Below, piece after piece: positions 45,997 to 54,831 of a stretch of DNA of 64,000 nucleotides. Each line of letters begins with the position of its first letter. Positions within the stretch are counted from its first letter, which is position 1. The stretch spans positions 1-64,000 of the forward strand of contig VEFU01000002.1 of assembly GCA_007679095.1 (NCBI GenBank). Direction: 5' to 3'. The notes under the pieces were generated by a model. It was not told where the DNA came from. It worked only from the letters and a program-made list of their open reading frames with translations, and ran no database searches. The stretch is from Paenibacillus bovis (GTDB taxonomy: Bacteria; Bacillota; Bacilli; Bacillales; Bacillaceae_C). The position numbers and the translations under genes were made by a program.

Positions 45997-46551
45997 GTGA
46001 AGAAATTTGAAGAAAAAACAATTAAGTCAGAAGCGATTTTTTCAGGGAAAATAATTCAATTGCAAGTGGATGACGTATTACTCCCAGATGGTAAAGAGGC
46101 GAAACGAGAGATTGTAAAACATCCAGGTGCGGTTGCTATCATTGCGTTAACCGCTGAAAATAAGATAATAATGGTAGAACAGTATAGAAAACCACTTGAA
46201 CGGTCCTTACTGGAGATTCCTGCAGGAAAGCTCGAGGTTGGAGAAGAGCCCAAGTTAACAGCTGAACGAGAATTAGAAGAAGAAACAGGTTATCGTGCTG
46301 GGAATATAGAGCATCTTATTTCCTTCTATACTTCTCCTGGTTTTGCTAATGAGCTACTCCATCTTTATATTGCAACAAACTTAGAAAAAGTGGAAAACCC
46401 ATTAGCCGGAGATGAAGATGAATTTGTGGAACTTCATGAATTATCATTAGATGACGCGTTAAAGGCAGTGGAAACAAAGTGGATTTATGATGCGAAAACT
46501 GCTTATGCTGTCCAATACTTACAAATGAAATTGGCGATGATATCAAAATGA
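45997..46551 (+). CDS. nudF: ADP-ribose pyrophosphatase (Nudix)
   Basis: Hydrolyses ADP-ribose to AMP and ribose 5-phosphate. The 184-residue protein carries the Nudix box GKLEVGEEPKLTAERELEEE followed by TGY, and the N-terminal dimerisation strand region typical of ADP-ribose hydrolases. The GTG at 45997 follows AGGGGGG. The 3' end overlaps the EndoQ-like gene by 4 bases (ATGA). Confidence 0.93.
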   Translation: MKKFEEKTIKSEAIFSGKIIQLQVDDVLLPDGKEAKREIVKHPGAVAIIALTAENKIIMVEQYRKPLERSLLEIPAGKLEVGEEPKLTAERELEEETGYRAGNIEHLISFYTSPGFANELLHLYIATNLEKVENPLAGDEDEFVELHELSLDDALKAVETKWIYDAKTAYAVQYLQMKLAMISK

Positions 46552-47705
46552 AACAATATTTTACGGATTTACATATACATATCGGGCGTACATTTACAAA
46601 TAAACCAGTTAAAATTACTGCTAGTAAGACGTTAACCTTAACAAATATTTTACAAGCAGCAAAGTTTCCGAAAGGATTGGATATTGTAGGGGTAATAGAT
46701 TGTCATTCCCCAGAGGTGATTGCAGAAATAGAGCAATTGCTAGACTCTGGACAACTTGTAGAGCAGGAAGGAGGAGGTTTTCGTTACGAGGATGAAGTAA
46801 CTTTAATCCCAGGCTCTGAAATAGAAGTGTATGATGATAATTGTCAAGGACCGATTCATGTATTGGCATATTTTCCAACTCTGTCTGTATTAAAGGAGTT
46901 TTCATATTGGCTTCAATTGCGAGTGAAAAATCTGCAATTAAGTACTCAGAGGATGTACGAAAGTGCACTTGTTTTACAAGAAAAAGTGAAAGAACTTGGT
47001 GGTATCTTTATCCCTGCACATGTATTTACTCCTTTTAAAAGTTTATATGGAAAAGGGGTTAACAAATCACTAACAGAAGTTTTGAATCCGGATTTAATAG
47101 ATGGAATAGAACTTGGATTAAGTTCTAATACCGAAATGGCAGATCAAATAGCGGAATTGCATCATTTTATCTTTGTCTCAAATTCAGACGCACATTCATT
47201 AGCGAAAATTGCTAGAGAGTACCAAATTCTCGAACTAGAGGCACCAACTTTTCAAGCTTTATTAAAAGCATTGCGCCAGGAAAGTGGGAATAGAGTAATC
47301 GCGAATTATGGATTAAATCCATTTTTGGGCAAGTATTACCGCACAACATGTGCTACATGCTTTGCCCCACAAGAAGCAGAAACATGCCTGAATTGTGGTT
47401 CTACTAAATTCACTAAAGGTGTTTCTGAACGAATAGCACAATTAGCAGATGCAAAGAACTTGCCGGAAAGACCACCATACATTCATCAGGTTCCATTGGA
47501 ATTCATCCCAGGACTTGGACCGAAGGCGATGGAAAACCTTCTCTATCATTTTGGGACAGAGATGAATATACTTCATCGAGTCGAGGCGGCTGATTTACAA
47601 AAAGTAGTAAAACAAAATTTAGTAGAGTTAATTATTGCTGCTAGGAGCGGTACGCTAGAGTTAACAGCTGGTGGTGGAGGGAAATACGGAAGTGTAAAAA
47701 AATAG
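46548..47705 (+). CDS. yqxK: EndoQ-like DNA repair endonuclease (YqxK)
   Basis: PHP-family nuclease of 385 residues resembling endonuclease Q, which nicks 5' to deaminated bases. Visible parts are PHP metal motifs (DLHIHIGR, VIDCHSPEV, SNSDAHSL), a zinc ribbon (CATCFAPQEAETCLNCG at about 265-281) and a helix-hairpin-helix-like FIPGLGPKAMENLL. EndoQ is best known in archaea but has been characterised in a few Bacillus; the assignment here is by domain order. Confidence 0.82.
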   Translation: MKQYFTDLHIHIGRTFTNKPVKITASKTLTLTNILQAAKFPKGLDIVGVIDCHSPEVIAEIEQLLDSGQLVEQEGGGFRYEDEVTLIPGSEIEVYDDNCQGPIHVLAYFPTLSVLKEFSYWLQLRVKNLQLSTQRMYESALVLQEKVKELGGIFIPAHVFTPFKSLYGKGVNKSLTEVLNPDLIDGIELGLSSNTEMADQIAELHHFIFVSNSDAHSLAKIAREYQILELEAPTFQALLKALRQESGNRVIANYGLNPFLGKYYRTTCATCFAPQEAETCLNCGSTKFTKGVSERIAQLADAKNLPERPPYIHQVPLEFIPGLGPKAMENLLYHFGTEMNILHRVEAADLQKVVKQNLVELIIAARSGTLELTAGGGGKYGSVKK

Positions 47706-47730
47706 TATAGGAAATAATAGATTCTGGAGT

Positions 47731-47758
47731 CATATATAAGTTCTGTCCTTCATAAATT
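47731..47758 (+). promoter_or_regulatory. sigma-E promoter for spoIIM
   Basis: CATATAT (47731-47737) and CATAAATT (47751-47758) with 13 bases between fit the mother-cell sigma-E consensus (ATA-type -35, CATA-type -10). spoIIM is a known sigma-E gene. Confidence 0.65.
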
Positions 47759-47789
47759 ATATTAACTGGAGGACAGGAGGAAATAATAG

Positions 47790-48431
47790 ATGCGCAAACG
47801 ACTCTCTTCTAATCTTATTACTAGGCATTTACAAGAACATTCATCCATATATTTATTCCTTATGGTGTTATTCTTAATGGGGATTATTTTTGGGGCTATC
47901 ATGGTCAATAGTTTATCGGATCATCAAAAAGAAGATCTCTTTTATTATTTAAATCAATTTTTTGGACAAGTGGAAGAAGGGGCAATGGTCTCATCGCAAG
48001 ATTTGCTAAAATTAAGTTTTCTACACAATTTGAAATTTGCTGGTCTAATCTGGATATTAGGGGTATCCATCATCGGACTTCCACTAATCTTTGTCTTATT
48101 ATTTATTAAGGGGATAGTTGTTGGTTTTTCTGTAGGGTTTTTTGTTAATCAAATGGGATGGCAGGGCTTATTACTTGCTTTTGGTTCTTTATTGCCTCAA
48201 AATTTATTTATTATTCCTGCGTTCATTTTCGTTGCAGCTTGTTCGGTATCTCTATCGATAAAATTAATTAGAAAAATTTTTATTAGACAAACATTTTCAT
48301 TTCAACTAGTACCAGTATTTTCAAGATATGTTCTTGCTTATATTGCTACAATATTAGTGATAACAATTGCTGCAAGTATTGAAGCGTATCTAACACCAGC
48401 TCTAATGAAAGCAATTATTGCAGGGTTTTAA
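47790..48431 (+). CDS. spoIIM: Stage II sporulation protein M
   Basis: Membrane scaffold of the SpoIIDMP peptidoglycan-remodelling complex that drives engulfment. The 213-residue protein is almost entirely membrane helices (about five), with a short basic N-terminus (RKRLSSNLITRHLQEH). GGAGGAAAT precedes the ATG. It sits between yqxK and fur, as in B. subtilis. Confidence 0.92.
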   Translation: MRKRLSSNLITRHLQEHSSIYLFLMVLFLMGIIFGAIMVNSLSDHQKEDLFYYLNQFFGQVEEGAMVSSQDLLKLSFLHNLKFAGLIWILGVSIIGLPLIFVLLFIKGIVVGFSVGFFVNQMGWQGLLLAFGSLLPQNLFIIPAFIFVAACSVSLSIKLIRKIFIRQTFSFQLVPVFSRYVLAYIATILVITIAASIEAYLTPALMKAIIAGF

Positions 48432-48474
48432 ATATCGATTTTCCTGTCATGCCAAGTCTCCCTTATTAAGTTCT

Positions 48475-48521
48475 ATTTAATAATTATTTTAGTTTGAAAA
48501 TAATAGTCAATCTGATATAAT
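48475..48521 (+). promoter_or_regulatory. fur promoter with PerR/Fur-like box
   Basis: TTGAAA (48494-48499) and TATAAT (48516-48521) are spaced by 16. Just upstream TAATAATTA (48478-48486) matches the core of the PerR/Fur-type palindrome TAATNATTA, though the flanks match poorly. In B. subtilis fur is repressed by PerR; here that is inference. Confidence 0.5.
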
Positions 48522-48555
48522 GAAGGGGATAGTGGCAAGGGAGGATACATATAGA

Positions 48556-49020
48556 ATGGAAAGTCGAATTGATAGAATAAAAAAACAATTACATTCCGGA
48601 AGTTACAAACTTACTCCTCAGCGTGAAGCCACGGTCCGAGTTCTATTAGAACACGAAGAAGACCATTTGAGTGCAGAAGATGTCTTTATGCTTGTAAAAG
48701 ATAAAGCACCTGAAATAGGTCTTGCTACAGTATATCGAACATTAGAACTATTAACAGAATTAAAAGTAGTTGACAAAATTAATTTTGGTGATGGAGTATC
48801 AAGATACGATTTACGGAAAGAAGGCGCAGCACATTTTCATCATCATTTAGTATGTATAGAGTGTGGTGCAGTTGATGAAATCCAAGAAGACTTACTTGAA
48901 GATGTAGAGAAGATTGTGGAACGCGACTGGAATTTTAAAGTTAAAGACCATCGTTTAACCTTTCACGGAATTTGCTGGCGCTGCCATGATAAGACTGAAG
49001 ATAAATCAGAAAATGAATGA
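48556..49020 (+). CDS. fur: Ferric uptake regulator
   Basis: Iron-dependent repressor of siderophore and iron uptake genes. The 154-residue protein has the winged-helix domain (TPQREATVRVLLEHEEDHLS, GLATVYRTLELL), the regulatory metal site HFHHHLVC and two structural zinc pairs, CxxC at CIECG and CWRC. The ATG at 48556 gives the family start MESRIDRIKKQLH; upstream in-frame codons lack support. A strong terminator follows. Confidence 0.95.
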   Translation: MESRIDRIKKQLHSGSYKLTPQREATVRVLLEHEEDHLSAEDVFMLVKDKAPEIGLATVYRTLELLTELKVVDKINFGDGVSRYDLRKEGAAHFHHHLVCIECGAVDEIQEDLLEDVEKIVERDWNFKVKDHRLTFHGICWRCHDKTEDKSENE

Positions 49021-49036
49021 TCAATTAACATTACTA

Positions 49037-49082
49037 GACCGTAGACAGTCTCGATGAAATCGAGTTGCCTACGGTCTTTTTT
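49037..49082 (+). terminator. Rho-independent terminator after fur
   Basis: GACCGTAG and CTACGGTC enclose an inner CTCGAT/ATCGAG stem and are followed by a T-run. The loop side GAGTTGCCT and overall layout recur in the lysA terminator at 58698. Confidence 0.88.
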
Positions 49083-49108
49083 GATATAAAGATTTTGTTT
49101 TTTAGTAG

Positions 49109-49155
49109 CCATAGAGTTCGATGAGGTATGGCGAACACCCTATGGAATCATAGGG
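49109..49155 (+). other. Alternative-pairing RNA structure upstream of yqzK
   Basis: CCATAG-GTTCG (49109-49120) can pair with CGAAC...CTATGG (49132-49145), while the overlapping CCCTATG (49138-49144) can instead pair with CATAGGG (49149-49155). The two stems exclude each other. No promoter or T-run was identified nearby, and the rest of 49156-49398 shows no gene. Confidence 0.4.
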
Positions 49156-49398
49156 ATGCTGTGTACTTTACTCATCTTTATGAAGACAGTTTTTCATTTT
49201 TATCTAAATAATTGTCCTCATATATAAATTGTTCACCACTAAATTTCAATGACTACCTCGATAGAAAAGGTTTTTTATATGTTTTTATAAAAAATATCGT
49301 TCCGCATGAATAATAAAAGACAAGCTGGACATATGATGGTAAAGGAAGGATTTACCTTTAACATACATAAAACAATGCCTTCAAAAGGGATGATTATA

Positions 49399-49626
49399 AT
49401 GAAAAACATATTTAAGACTTTTTTTAAGACCTTTCGAATTCTAATATTGTTTATTGGATGCACGATCCTCTTCTATTATGGTATTATGTGGATAAATCAA
49501 GAATACCAAAATTATAAGCGTTATGATGAGCCAGAGGGTAAAGCAGTGAAAGCTTTTCAACCAATTGAGAACGAAGGGAATGATTGGTTTTCTCGGCTCC
49601 TGCTTTTTTATCAGAATGGAGAGTAG
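49399..49626 (+). CDS. yqzK: Small membrane protein YqzK (DUF4227)
   Basis: A 75-residue protein with one membrane helix (RILILFIGCTILFYYGIMW) and a conserved tail including NQEYQNYKRYDEPEGKAVK. It has the position and size of YqzK between fur and xerD. The ATG at 49399 follows GGGATGAT; the frame is open upstream to 49306 without a better start. It is almost fused to xerD (7-base gap). Function unknown. Confidence 0.78.
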   Translation: MKNIFKTFFKTFRILILFIGCTILFYYGIMWINQEYQNYKRYDEPEGKAVKAFQPIENEGNDWFSRLLLFYQNGE

Positions 49627-49633
49627 GGTATAG

Positions 49634-50527
49634 ATGCAAGATCGATTGCAAGATTTCATTCATTTTATGATGGTGGAAAAAGGGTTAGCTCATAATACGA
49701 TTATTTCTTATGAAAGAGACTTAAAACGCTATTTACAATATTTACAGCAAGTGGAAGAAATCCAAACATTGAATGATGTTAGTCGTATTCACATTGTTCA
49801 TTTTTTAGCTTTTCTTAAACAAGAGGGGAAGTCGGCTAAAACAGTAGCTCGACACATAGCCTCTATCAGAGCATTTCATCAATTTTTGTTAAGAGAAAAG
49901 GCTGTTGATCAAGACCCATCCGTGCATATAGAGACACCTCATATGGAAAGAACATTGCCGAAGGTTCTGAATTTCAAGGAAGTAGAATTGTTACTGAATA
50001 CACCAGATGAAACTACTCCGTTCGGGATACGAGATAAAGCAATGCTAGAGCTTCTTTATGCTACAGGAATACGGGTAAGTGAACTAATTAATCTTGATTT
50101 GGAGCATGTCCATTTAACGATGGGTTTTGTACGTTGTATTGGGAAGGGAAACAAAGAAAGAATCGTTCCAATTGGAAATATTGCCGCAAAAGCAATTGAG
50201 AATTATTTACATTCCTCACGTTCAAAATTACGCTCCGCAAAACATAAAACAGAAGCATTATTTTTAAACCATCACGGTAATCGTCTCACAAGACAAGGGT
50301 TCTGGAAAATAATTAAAAAGCTAGCCGCAGAAGCAAATATTGAAAAAGATCTTACTCCGCATACGTTAAGACATTCCTTTGCTACCCACTTACTTGAAAA
50401 TGGAGCGGACTTACGCTCCGTCCAAGAAATGCTTGGACATGCTGATATATCAACTACTCAAATATACACTCACGTGTCAAAAACAAGGTTGAAAGATGTG
50501 TATGCACAATATCATCCACGCGCCTAA
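49634..50527 (+). CDS. xerD: Site-specific tyrosine recombinase XerD
   Basis: With its partner (CodV/XerC) resolves chromosome dimers at dif. The 297-residue protein has the N-terminal SAM-like domain ([20 protein letters not shown]) and the catalytic domain with Arg in [12 protein letters not shown], Lys in [19 protein letters not shown], and the nucleophile Tyr in [16 protein letters not shown]. It is the chromosomal housekeeping recombinase (RipX), not an integrase. An operator-like palindrome follows. Confidence 0.94.
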   Translation: MQDRLQDFIHFMMVEKGLAHNTIISYERDLKRYLQYLQQVEEIQTLNDVSRIHIVHFLAFLKQEGKSAKTVARHIASIRAFHQFLLREKAVDQDPSVHIETPHMERTLPKVLNFKEVELLLNTPDETTPFGIRDKAMLELLYATGIRVSELINLDLEHVHLTMGFVRCIGKGNKERIVPIGNIAAKAIENYLHSSRSKLRSAKHKTEALFLNHHGNRLTRQGFWKIIKKLAAEANIEKDLTPHTLRHSFATHLLENGADLRSVQEMLGHADISTTQIYTHVSKTRLKDVYAQYHPRA

Positions 50528-50544
50528 TAAAAGAACTGACAAAT

Positions 50545-50573
50545 TACCCTGTTAACTCTTCGTTAACAGGGTA
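50545..50573 (+). promoter_or_regulatory. Perfect palindrome at the deoB promoter
   Basis: TACCCTGTTAAC (50545-50556) and GTTAACAGGGTA (50562-50573) form a 12-base perfect inverted repeat around TCTTC. No T-run follows, and its right arm runs into TATGAT (50572-50577), a -10-like hexamer 31 bases from the deoB start. I read it as an operator rather than a terminator. Confidence 0.5.
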
Positions 50574-50607
50574 TGATAATGGTATCTTAATGAAGGAGGA
50601 GCAGTTG

Positions 50608-51792
50608 ATGGAAAAAAAGCAGTTTAACAGAGTCCATTTAATTGTATTGGATTCTGTCGGTATTGGCGAAGCTCCAGATGCAAAGCAATTTAATGATGAA
50701 GGCGCCGATACGCTTGGACATATTGCAGAAAAAATGAATGGGCTCAAAATGCCGAATCTCGAAAAATTTGGGCTTTCCAACATAAAAAAAATTAAAGGGA
50801 TAGAAACAGTAGAAACACCAATAGCCTATTTTACAAAGATGCAAGAAGCATCGAACGGAAAAGATACGATGACGGGTCATTGGGAAATAATGGGTTTAAT
50901 TACAACAGAACCATTTAAAGTATTCCCAGATGGTTTTCCTAATTCATTATTGAAAGAAATTGAACAATTCTCTGGCAGAAGCATTATTGGTAATATACCT
51001 GCAAGTGGAACGGAGATAATTGAACAACTTGGGGAAGAGCATTTGGAATCTGGTGCATTGATTGTATATACTTCTGCTGATTCCGTACTACAAATTGCTG
51101 CCCATGAGAAAGAAGTTCCAATTGATGAATTATATCGGATTTGTGAAAAGGCACGTGAGTTAACATTAGCGGAAGAATATAAAGTAGGAAGAATTATTGC
51201 GCGCCCTTTTATTGGTGAGCCAGGTAACTTTAAACGTACTTCCAATCGTCATGATTACGCTTTAAAACCATCTAGTAGAACTGTTATGAATGAGTTACAA
51301 GATGCAGGATTAGAGGTAATTGCGATTGGAAAGATTAACGATATTTATGATGGTGAAGGGGTAACAAAAGCGATTCGAACAGTTTCAAATATGGATGGGG
51401 TGGACAAGTTATTGGAGGTCATGAACTCTAATTTTACTGGTCTTAGCTTTGTGAATTTGGTGGATTTTGATGCCTTATATGGCCATAGACGTGATCCAAT
51501 TGGATATGGAGAAGCATTGCAGGAATTTGATGCTAGAGTTCCAGAGATAATGCAGAGTCTACGTGATGATGATTTACTTATTATTACAGCAGATCACGGA
51601 AATGATCCAACACATCACGGCACAGATCATACACGAGAATTCGTACCTTTACTAATTTATTCGAAAAAATTTGATAATGGTAAAGAATTACCGTTACGTC
51701 AAACATTTGCGGATGTTGGTGCTACAATTGCACATAATTTTAACGTATCTTGGCAAGGTGCCGGAACAAGCTTTTTAACAGATTTGGTATAA
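50608..51792 (+). CDS. deoB: Phosphopentomutase
   Basis: Interconverts ribose or deoxyribose 1- and 5-phosphates in nucleoside salvage. The 394-residue alkaline-phosphatase-fold protein has metal-site motifs [24 protein letters not shown] (with the catalytic Thr), [14 protein letters not shown] and [18 protein letters not shown]. The ATG at 50608 has AAGGAGGAG upstream. It pairs with punA 13 bases downstream (drm-pupG in B. subtilis). Confidence 0.95.
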   Translation: MEKKQFNRVHLIVLDSVGIGEAPDAKQFNDEGADTLGHIAEKMNGLKMPNLEKFGLSNIKKIKGIETVETPIAYFTKMQEASNGKDTMTGHWEIMGLITTEPFKVFPDGFPNSLLKEIEQFSGRSIIGNIPASGTEIIEQLGEEHLESGALIVYTSADSVLQIAAHEKEVPIDELYRICEKARELTLAEEYKVGRIIARPFIGEPGNFKRTSNRHDYALKPSSRTVMNELQDAGLEVIAIGKINDIYDGEGVTKAIRTVSNMDGVDKLLEVMNSNFTGLSFVNLVDFDALYGHRRDPIGYGEALQEFDARVPEIMQSLRDDDLLIITADHGNDPTHHGTDHTREFVPLLIYSKKFDNGKELPLRQTFADVGATIAHNFNVSWQGAGTSFLTDLV

Positions 51793-51805
51793 AGGGGAAT
51801 GCATA

Positions 51806-52618
51806 ATGTTAGATAGAATAAATGAAGCTGCAACATATATACGCAAACAATATTCAGGTTCTCCTAAAGTTGCCCTAATACTTGGGTCTGGCTTAGGAGT
51901 ACTTGCAGATAAAATAGAGCAACCAGTTAAAATTCCTTATGAAACAATCCCTCATTTCCCGTTGTCAACTGTCGAGGGACATGCGGGTCAACTAGTAATG
52001 GGAACATTAATGGGAAAAGAAGTTATAGCGATGCAAGGAAGATTTCATTATTATGAAGGCTATTCATTTAACGAGGTCACTTTCCCTGTTCGTGTGATGA
52101 AGGCTATAGGTGTGGAAGATGTGATTATTACCAATGCAGCAGGAGGGGTAAATGAACAGTTTCAACCTGGAGACTTAATGATTATTACCGACCATATCAA
52201 TAATATGGGAGGCAATCCCCTAATTGGACCAAATGAATCGAGATTTGGCGTTCGTTTTCCAGATATGTCAAATGCATATAATAAAGAACATATACAGTTA
52301 GTGAAAGATGTTGCAAACAATCTTAAGATAAATGTCCAAACAGGTGTTTATGTAGGAAATACGGGTCCAGTTTATGAAACGCCTGCAGAGGTGCGAATGA
52401 TAAGAACGCTAGGAGGGGACGCAGTTGGTATGTCAACTGTGCCTGAAGTAATTGTAGCTGTTCATTCTGGTATGAAGGTTATCGGAATATCTTGTATTTC
52501 CAACATGGCAGCAGGAATATTAGACCAACCGCTTTCTCACGACGAAGTAATAGAAACAACTGAAAAAGTTCGAACTAACTTTCTCCAATTAATTGAAGGT
52601 ATCGTGAAAGAACTTTAA
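51806..52618 (+). CDS. punA: Purine nucleoside phosphorylase I
   Basis: Cleaves guanosine and inosine (and deoxy forms) to base and (deoxy)ribose 1-phosphate, the substrate of DeoB. The 270-residue protein has the phosphate-binding GSGLG, VEGHAGQL, ITNAAGGVN, and the base-binding GVYVGNTGPVYETPAEVR. A terminator closes the two-gene operon. Confidence 0.94.
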   Translation: MLDRINEAATYIRKQYSGSPKVALILGSGLGVLADKIEQPVKIPYETIPHFPLSTVEGHAGQLVMGTLMGKEVIAMQGRFHYYEGYSFNEVTFPVRVMKAIGVEDVIITNAAGGVNEQFQPGDLMIITDHINNMGGNPLIGPNESRFGVRFPDMSNAYNKEHIQLVKDVANNLKINVQTGVYVGNTGPVYETPAEVRMIRTLGGDAVGMSTVPEVIVAVHSGMKVIGISCISNMAAGILDQPLSHDEVIETTEKVRTNFLQLIEGIVKEL

Positions 52619-52629
52619 TTGTAATATAC

Positions 52630-52659
52630 AAAAGCTGAAGATTATTCTTCGGCTTTTTT
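52630..52659 (+). terminator. Rho-independent terminator after punA
   Basis: AAAAGCTGAAG and CTTCGGCTTTT form a stem followed by a T-run. Confidence 0.85.
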
Positions 52660-52670
52660 CATGCCTTTTT

Positions 52671-52698
52671 GTATAAATAAAGTTAGTCTGGAGAAAAT
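52671..52698 (+). promoter_or_regulatory. sigma-F/sigma-G promoter for dacF
   Basis: GTATA (52671-52675), 14 bases, then GGAGAAAAT (52690-52698), which fits the forespore -10 pattern GGnnAnAnT. dacF is a known forespore gene and heads the dacF-spoIIA transcript. Confidence 0.7.
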
Positions 52699-52750
52699 GG
52701 GGCTATGGAAAACATTTCCGTAAGAGAAGGATATTATTGGAGGGGTTAGT

Positions 52751-53923
52751 GTGAAAAGAATAACATGTGTATTCATTAGTATGTTTATGATTCTAGCTGT
52801 ATTTTCGCAATCTGTAATAGCCGAGGAAAAACAAAGTAATCAAGTAGAACTTTCGGAAGATTCAAAGTCAGCCATTCTTATTGAGAGAGATACTGGAACC
52901 ATTTTATATGATAAAAATATTCATGAAAAATTACCCCCAGCATCGATGACAAAAATAATGACAATGCTACTAATTATGGAGGCAATTGATAGTGGCAAAC
53001 TTTCATATGATGAGAAAGTGACAACTAGTGAAAATGCAGCTTCTATGGGTGGATCACAAATCTTCCTTGAGCCCGGCGAGGAAATGACAGTTAAAGAGTT
53101 ACTTATGGCAATTGCCCTTGCATCTGCAAATGATGCTTCTGTTGCACTAGCTGAGAAAATTGCTGGAAGTGAAGAGGCATTTGTTGCGATGATGAATGAC
53201 AAAGTAAAAGAGTTAGGACTAGAAAATACACAATTTAAGAACACGAATGGTCTTTCTGCTGAAGGTCATTACAGTTCCGCTTATGATATCGCAATGATGG
53301 CGAAGGAATTATTAAAGTATGAAGAAATAACAGAGTTTACGAAAATGTATGAGTCTTATTTACGTGAAGATACCGAGAAAGAATTCTGGTTAGTTAATAC
53401 AAATAAACTTGTTAAATTTTATCCTGGTGTTGACGGTTTGAAAACAGGTTTTACAAGAGATGCAATGTATTGTTTAACCGCTACAGCAAAGAAGGATAAT
53501 ATGCGTGTAATTGCAGTTGTATTTGGGGCGCCAACTTCTAAAAGTAGAAATGCGCAAATTTCTAAAATGCTAGATTTTTCTTTTTCTCAATATGCTACAC
53601 ATCCAGTGCATAAAAAAGGAGAATCTTTAGGTACTGTTAAGGTAAGTAAAGGTGCAGAAAAAAAAGTGGAAGCTGTTACCGATGAGCCTATTTCCGTTTT
53701 AACTAAAAAAGGTGAGAAACTAGATAAGCTAACGAAAGATATTGAATTGGACAAATCACTAAAAGCACCTATTAAAAAAGGCGATAAAGTAGGGACTCTA
53801 ATCATAAAAAACAATGAAAAGGTCCTTGTGGAGACACCGTTATATGCAAAAAATGACGTAGAAAAGGCAAAATGGTGGCAACTATTTAAGCGTTCATTCG
53901 GTTTATTTACGCAAATAAAATAG
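52751..53923 (+). CDS. dacF: D-alanyl-D-alanine carboxypeptidase DacF
   Basis: Low-molecular-weight penicillin-binding protein active on forespore peptidoglycan. The 390-residue precursor has a signal peptide (about 1-24), catalytic S65-x-x-K68 (ASMTK), an SxN motif in SANDAS, KTGFT, and a C-terminal beta domain with an amphipathic end (WWQLFKRSF) that sits on the membrane. GGAGG precedes the GTG. It leads into the spoIIA genes, as in B. subtilis. Confidence 0.93.
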   Translation: MKRITCVFISMFMILAVFSQSVIAEEKQSNQVELSEDSKSAILIERDTGTILYDKNIHEKLPPASMTKIMTMLLIMEAIDSGKLSYDEKVTTSENAASMGGSQIFLEPGEEMTVKELLMAIALASANDASVALAEKIAGSEEAFVAMMNDKVKELGLENTQFKNTNGLSAEGHYSSAYDIAMMAKELLKYEEITEFTKMYESYLREDTEKEFWLVNTNKLVKFYPGVDGLKTGFTRDAMYCLTATAKKDNMRVIAVVFGAPTSKSRNAQISKMLDFSFSQYATHPVHKKGESLGTVKVSKGAEKKVEAVTDEPISVLTKKGEKLDKLTKDIELDKSLKAPIKKGDKVGTLIIKNNEKVLVETPLYAKNDVEKAKWWQLFKRSFGLFTQIK

Positions 53924-53961
53924 GAAATAATGACGAATTACTTCTAGTTTTGTCTTTAAGA

Positions 53962-53988
53962 AGGAATTCACCTACTTAAAGTAGAATT
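53962..53988 (+). promoter_or_regulatory. sigma-H promoter for spoIIA
   Basis: AGGAATT (53962-53968) and AGAATT (53983-53988), 14 bases apart, match the sigma-H pattern AGGAWWT...RGAAT. It lies about 40 bases before spoIIAA. The spoIIA operon is sigma-H- and Spo0A-dependent in B. subtilis; no perfect Spo0A box was noticed here. Confidence 0.75.
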
Positions 53989-54026
53989 GACTCACTATAC
54001 CTTAAGAGCGAGGAGGCTAATGTGTA

Positions 54027-54377
54027 GTGAGTCTTACAATTGATTTAGAAGTAAAACAAGATGTTCTATGTGTTCGACTAGAAGGTGAGCTAGATCATCA
54101 TGCTTCGGAACAACTTCGTAAGGAAGTAACGGATGCAATTGAAAAATTTGATATTCATCACATCGTCTTGAATTTAGAAAAGTTATCATTTATGGATAGC
54201 TCAGGTCTGGGAGTAATACTTGGTAGATACAAACAAATTAAATTAAGAGAAGGCGAAATGGTTGTATGTGCAATCACCCCACCAGTTAAAAGATTGTTTG
54301 AAATGTCCGGATTGTTTAAGATAATTAGACTGGAAACATCAGAACAATTTGCTTTAGAAAGATTGGGGGTTGCATAA
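54027..54377 (+). CDS. spoIIAA: Anti-sigma-F factor antagonist SpoIIAA
   Basis: STAS-domain protein that, when unphosphorylated, frees sigma-F from SpoIIAB. The 116-residue protein has the phosphorylatable serine S58 in [19 protein letters not shown]. The GTG at 54027 lies ten bases after GAGGAGG. First gene of the spoIIAA-spoIIAB-sigF set, with all three genes within a few bases. Confidence 0.96.
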   Translation: MSLTIDLEVKQDVLCVRLEGELDHHASEQLRKEVTDAIEKFDIHHIVLNLEKLSFMDSSGLGVILGRYKQIKLREGEMVVCAITPPVKRLFEMSGLFKIIRLETSEQFALERLGVA

Positions 54378-54378
54378 T

Positions 54379-54819
54379 ATGAGAAATGAAATGCAGATTC
54401 AATTTAGTGCTTTAAGTCAAAATGAGTCTTTTGCACGTGTAACGGTTGCAGCGTTTATCGCCCAATTGGATCCAACCATGGATGAATTAACAGAAATAAA
54501 AACAGTTGTGTCAGAAGCCGTAACAAATGCCATCATTCATGGCTATGAACAAAATCCGGCTGGTATTGTATATATTTCTGTAACAATTGATGATGATATG
54601 ATAGATCTCATTATTAGGGATAATGGTGTCGGTATTGCAGATATTGAGGAAGCAAGGCAACCATTATTTACTACCAAGCCAGATTTAGAGCGTTCAGGTA
54701 TGGGCTTTACGATTATGGAAAATTTTATGGATAAACTGGAAGTAGAATCACACCCTGGGTCAGGCACCACGATTCGTTTAATAAAATATGTAACGAAAAA
54801 AAAAGCTTTATGTAATTAA
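54379..54819 (+). CDS. spoIIAB: Anti-sigma-F factor and serine kinase SpoIIAB
   Basis: Binds and inhibits sigma-F and phosphorylates SpoIIAA. The 146-residue GHKL kinase has the N box in [17 protein letters not shown], the G1 box [14 protein letters not shown] and the G2 region [13 protein letters not shown]. The ATG at 54379 is preferred (GGGGG nine bases upstream), immediately after the spoIIAA stop; a TTG at 54370 would overlap. Confidence 0.96.
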   Translation: MRNEMQIQFSALSQNESFARVTVAAFIAQLDPTMDELTEIKTVVSEAVTNAIIHGYEQNPAGIVYISVTIDDDMIDLIIRDNGVGIADIEEARQPLFTTKPDLERSGMGFTIMENFMDKLEVESHPGSGTTIRLIKYVTKKKALCN

Positions 54820-54831
54820 GGAGCCGCGCCT

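Noticed and set aside
49634-50527. XerD as a phage or island integrase
   Set aside because: It matches the housekeeping recombinase in length and position next to yqzK and deoB, and no att repeats or phage genes are nearby.
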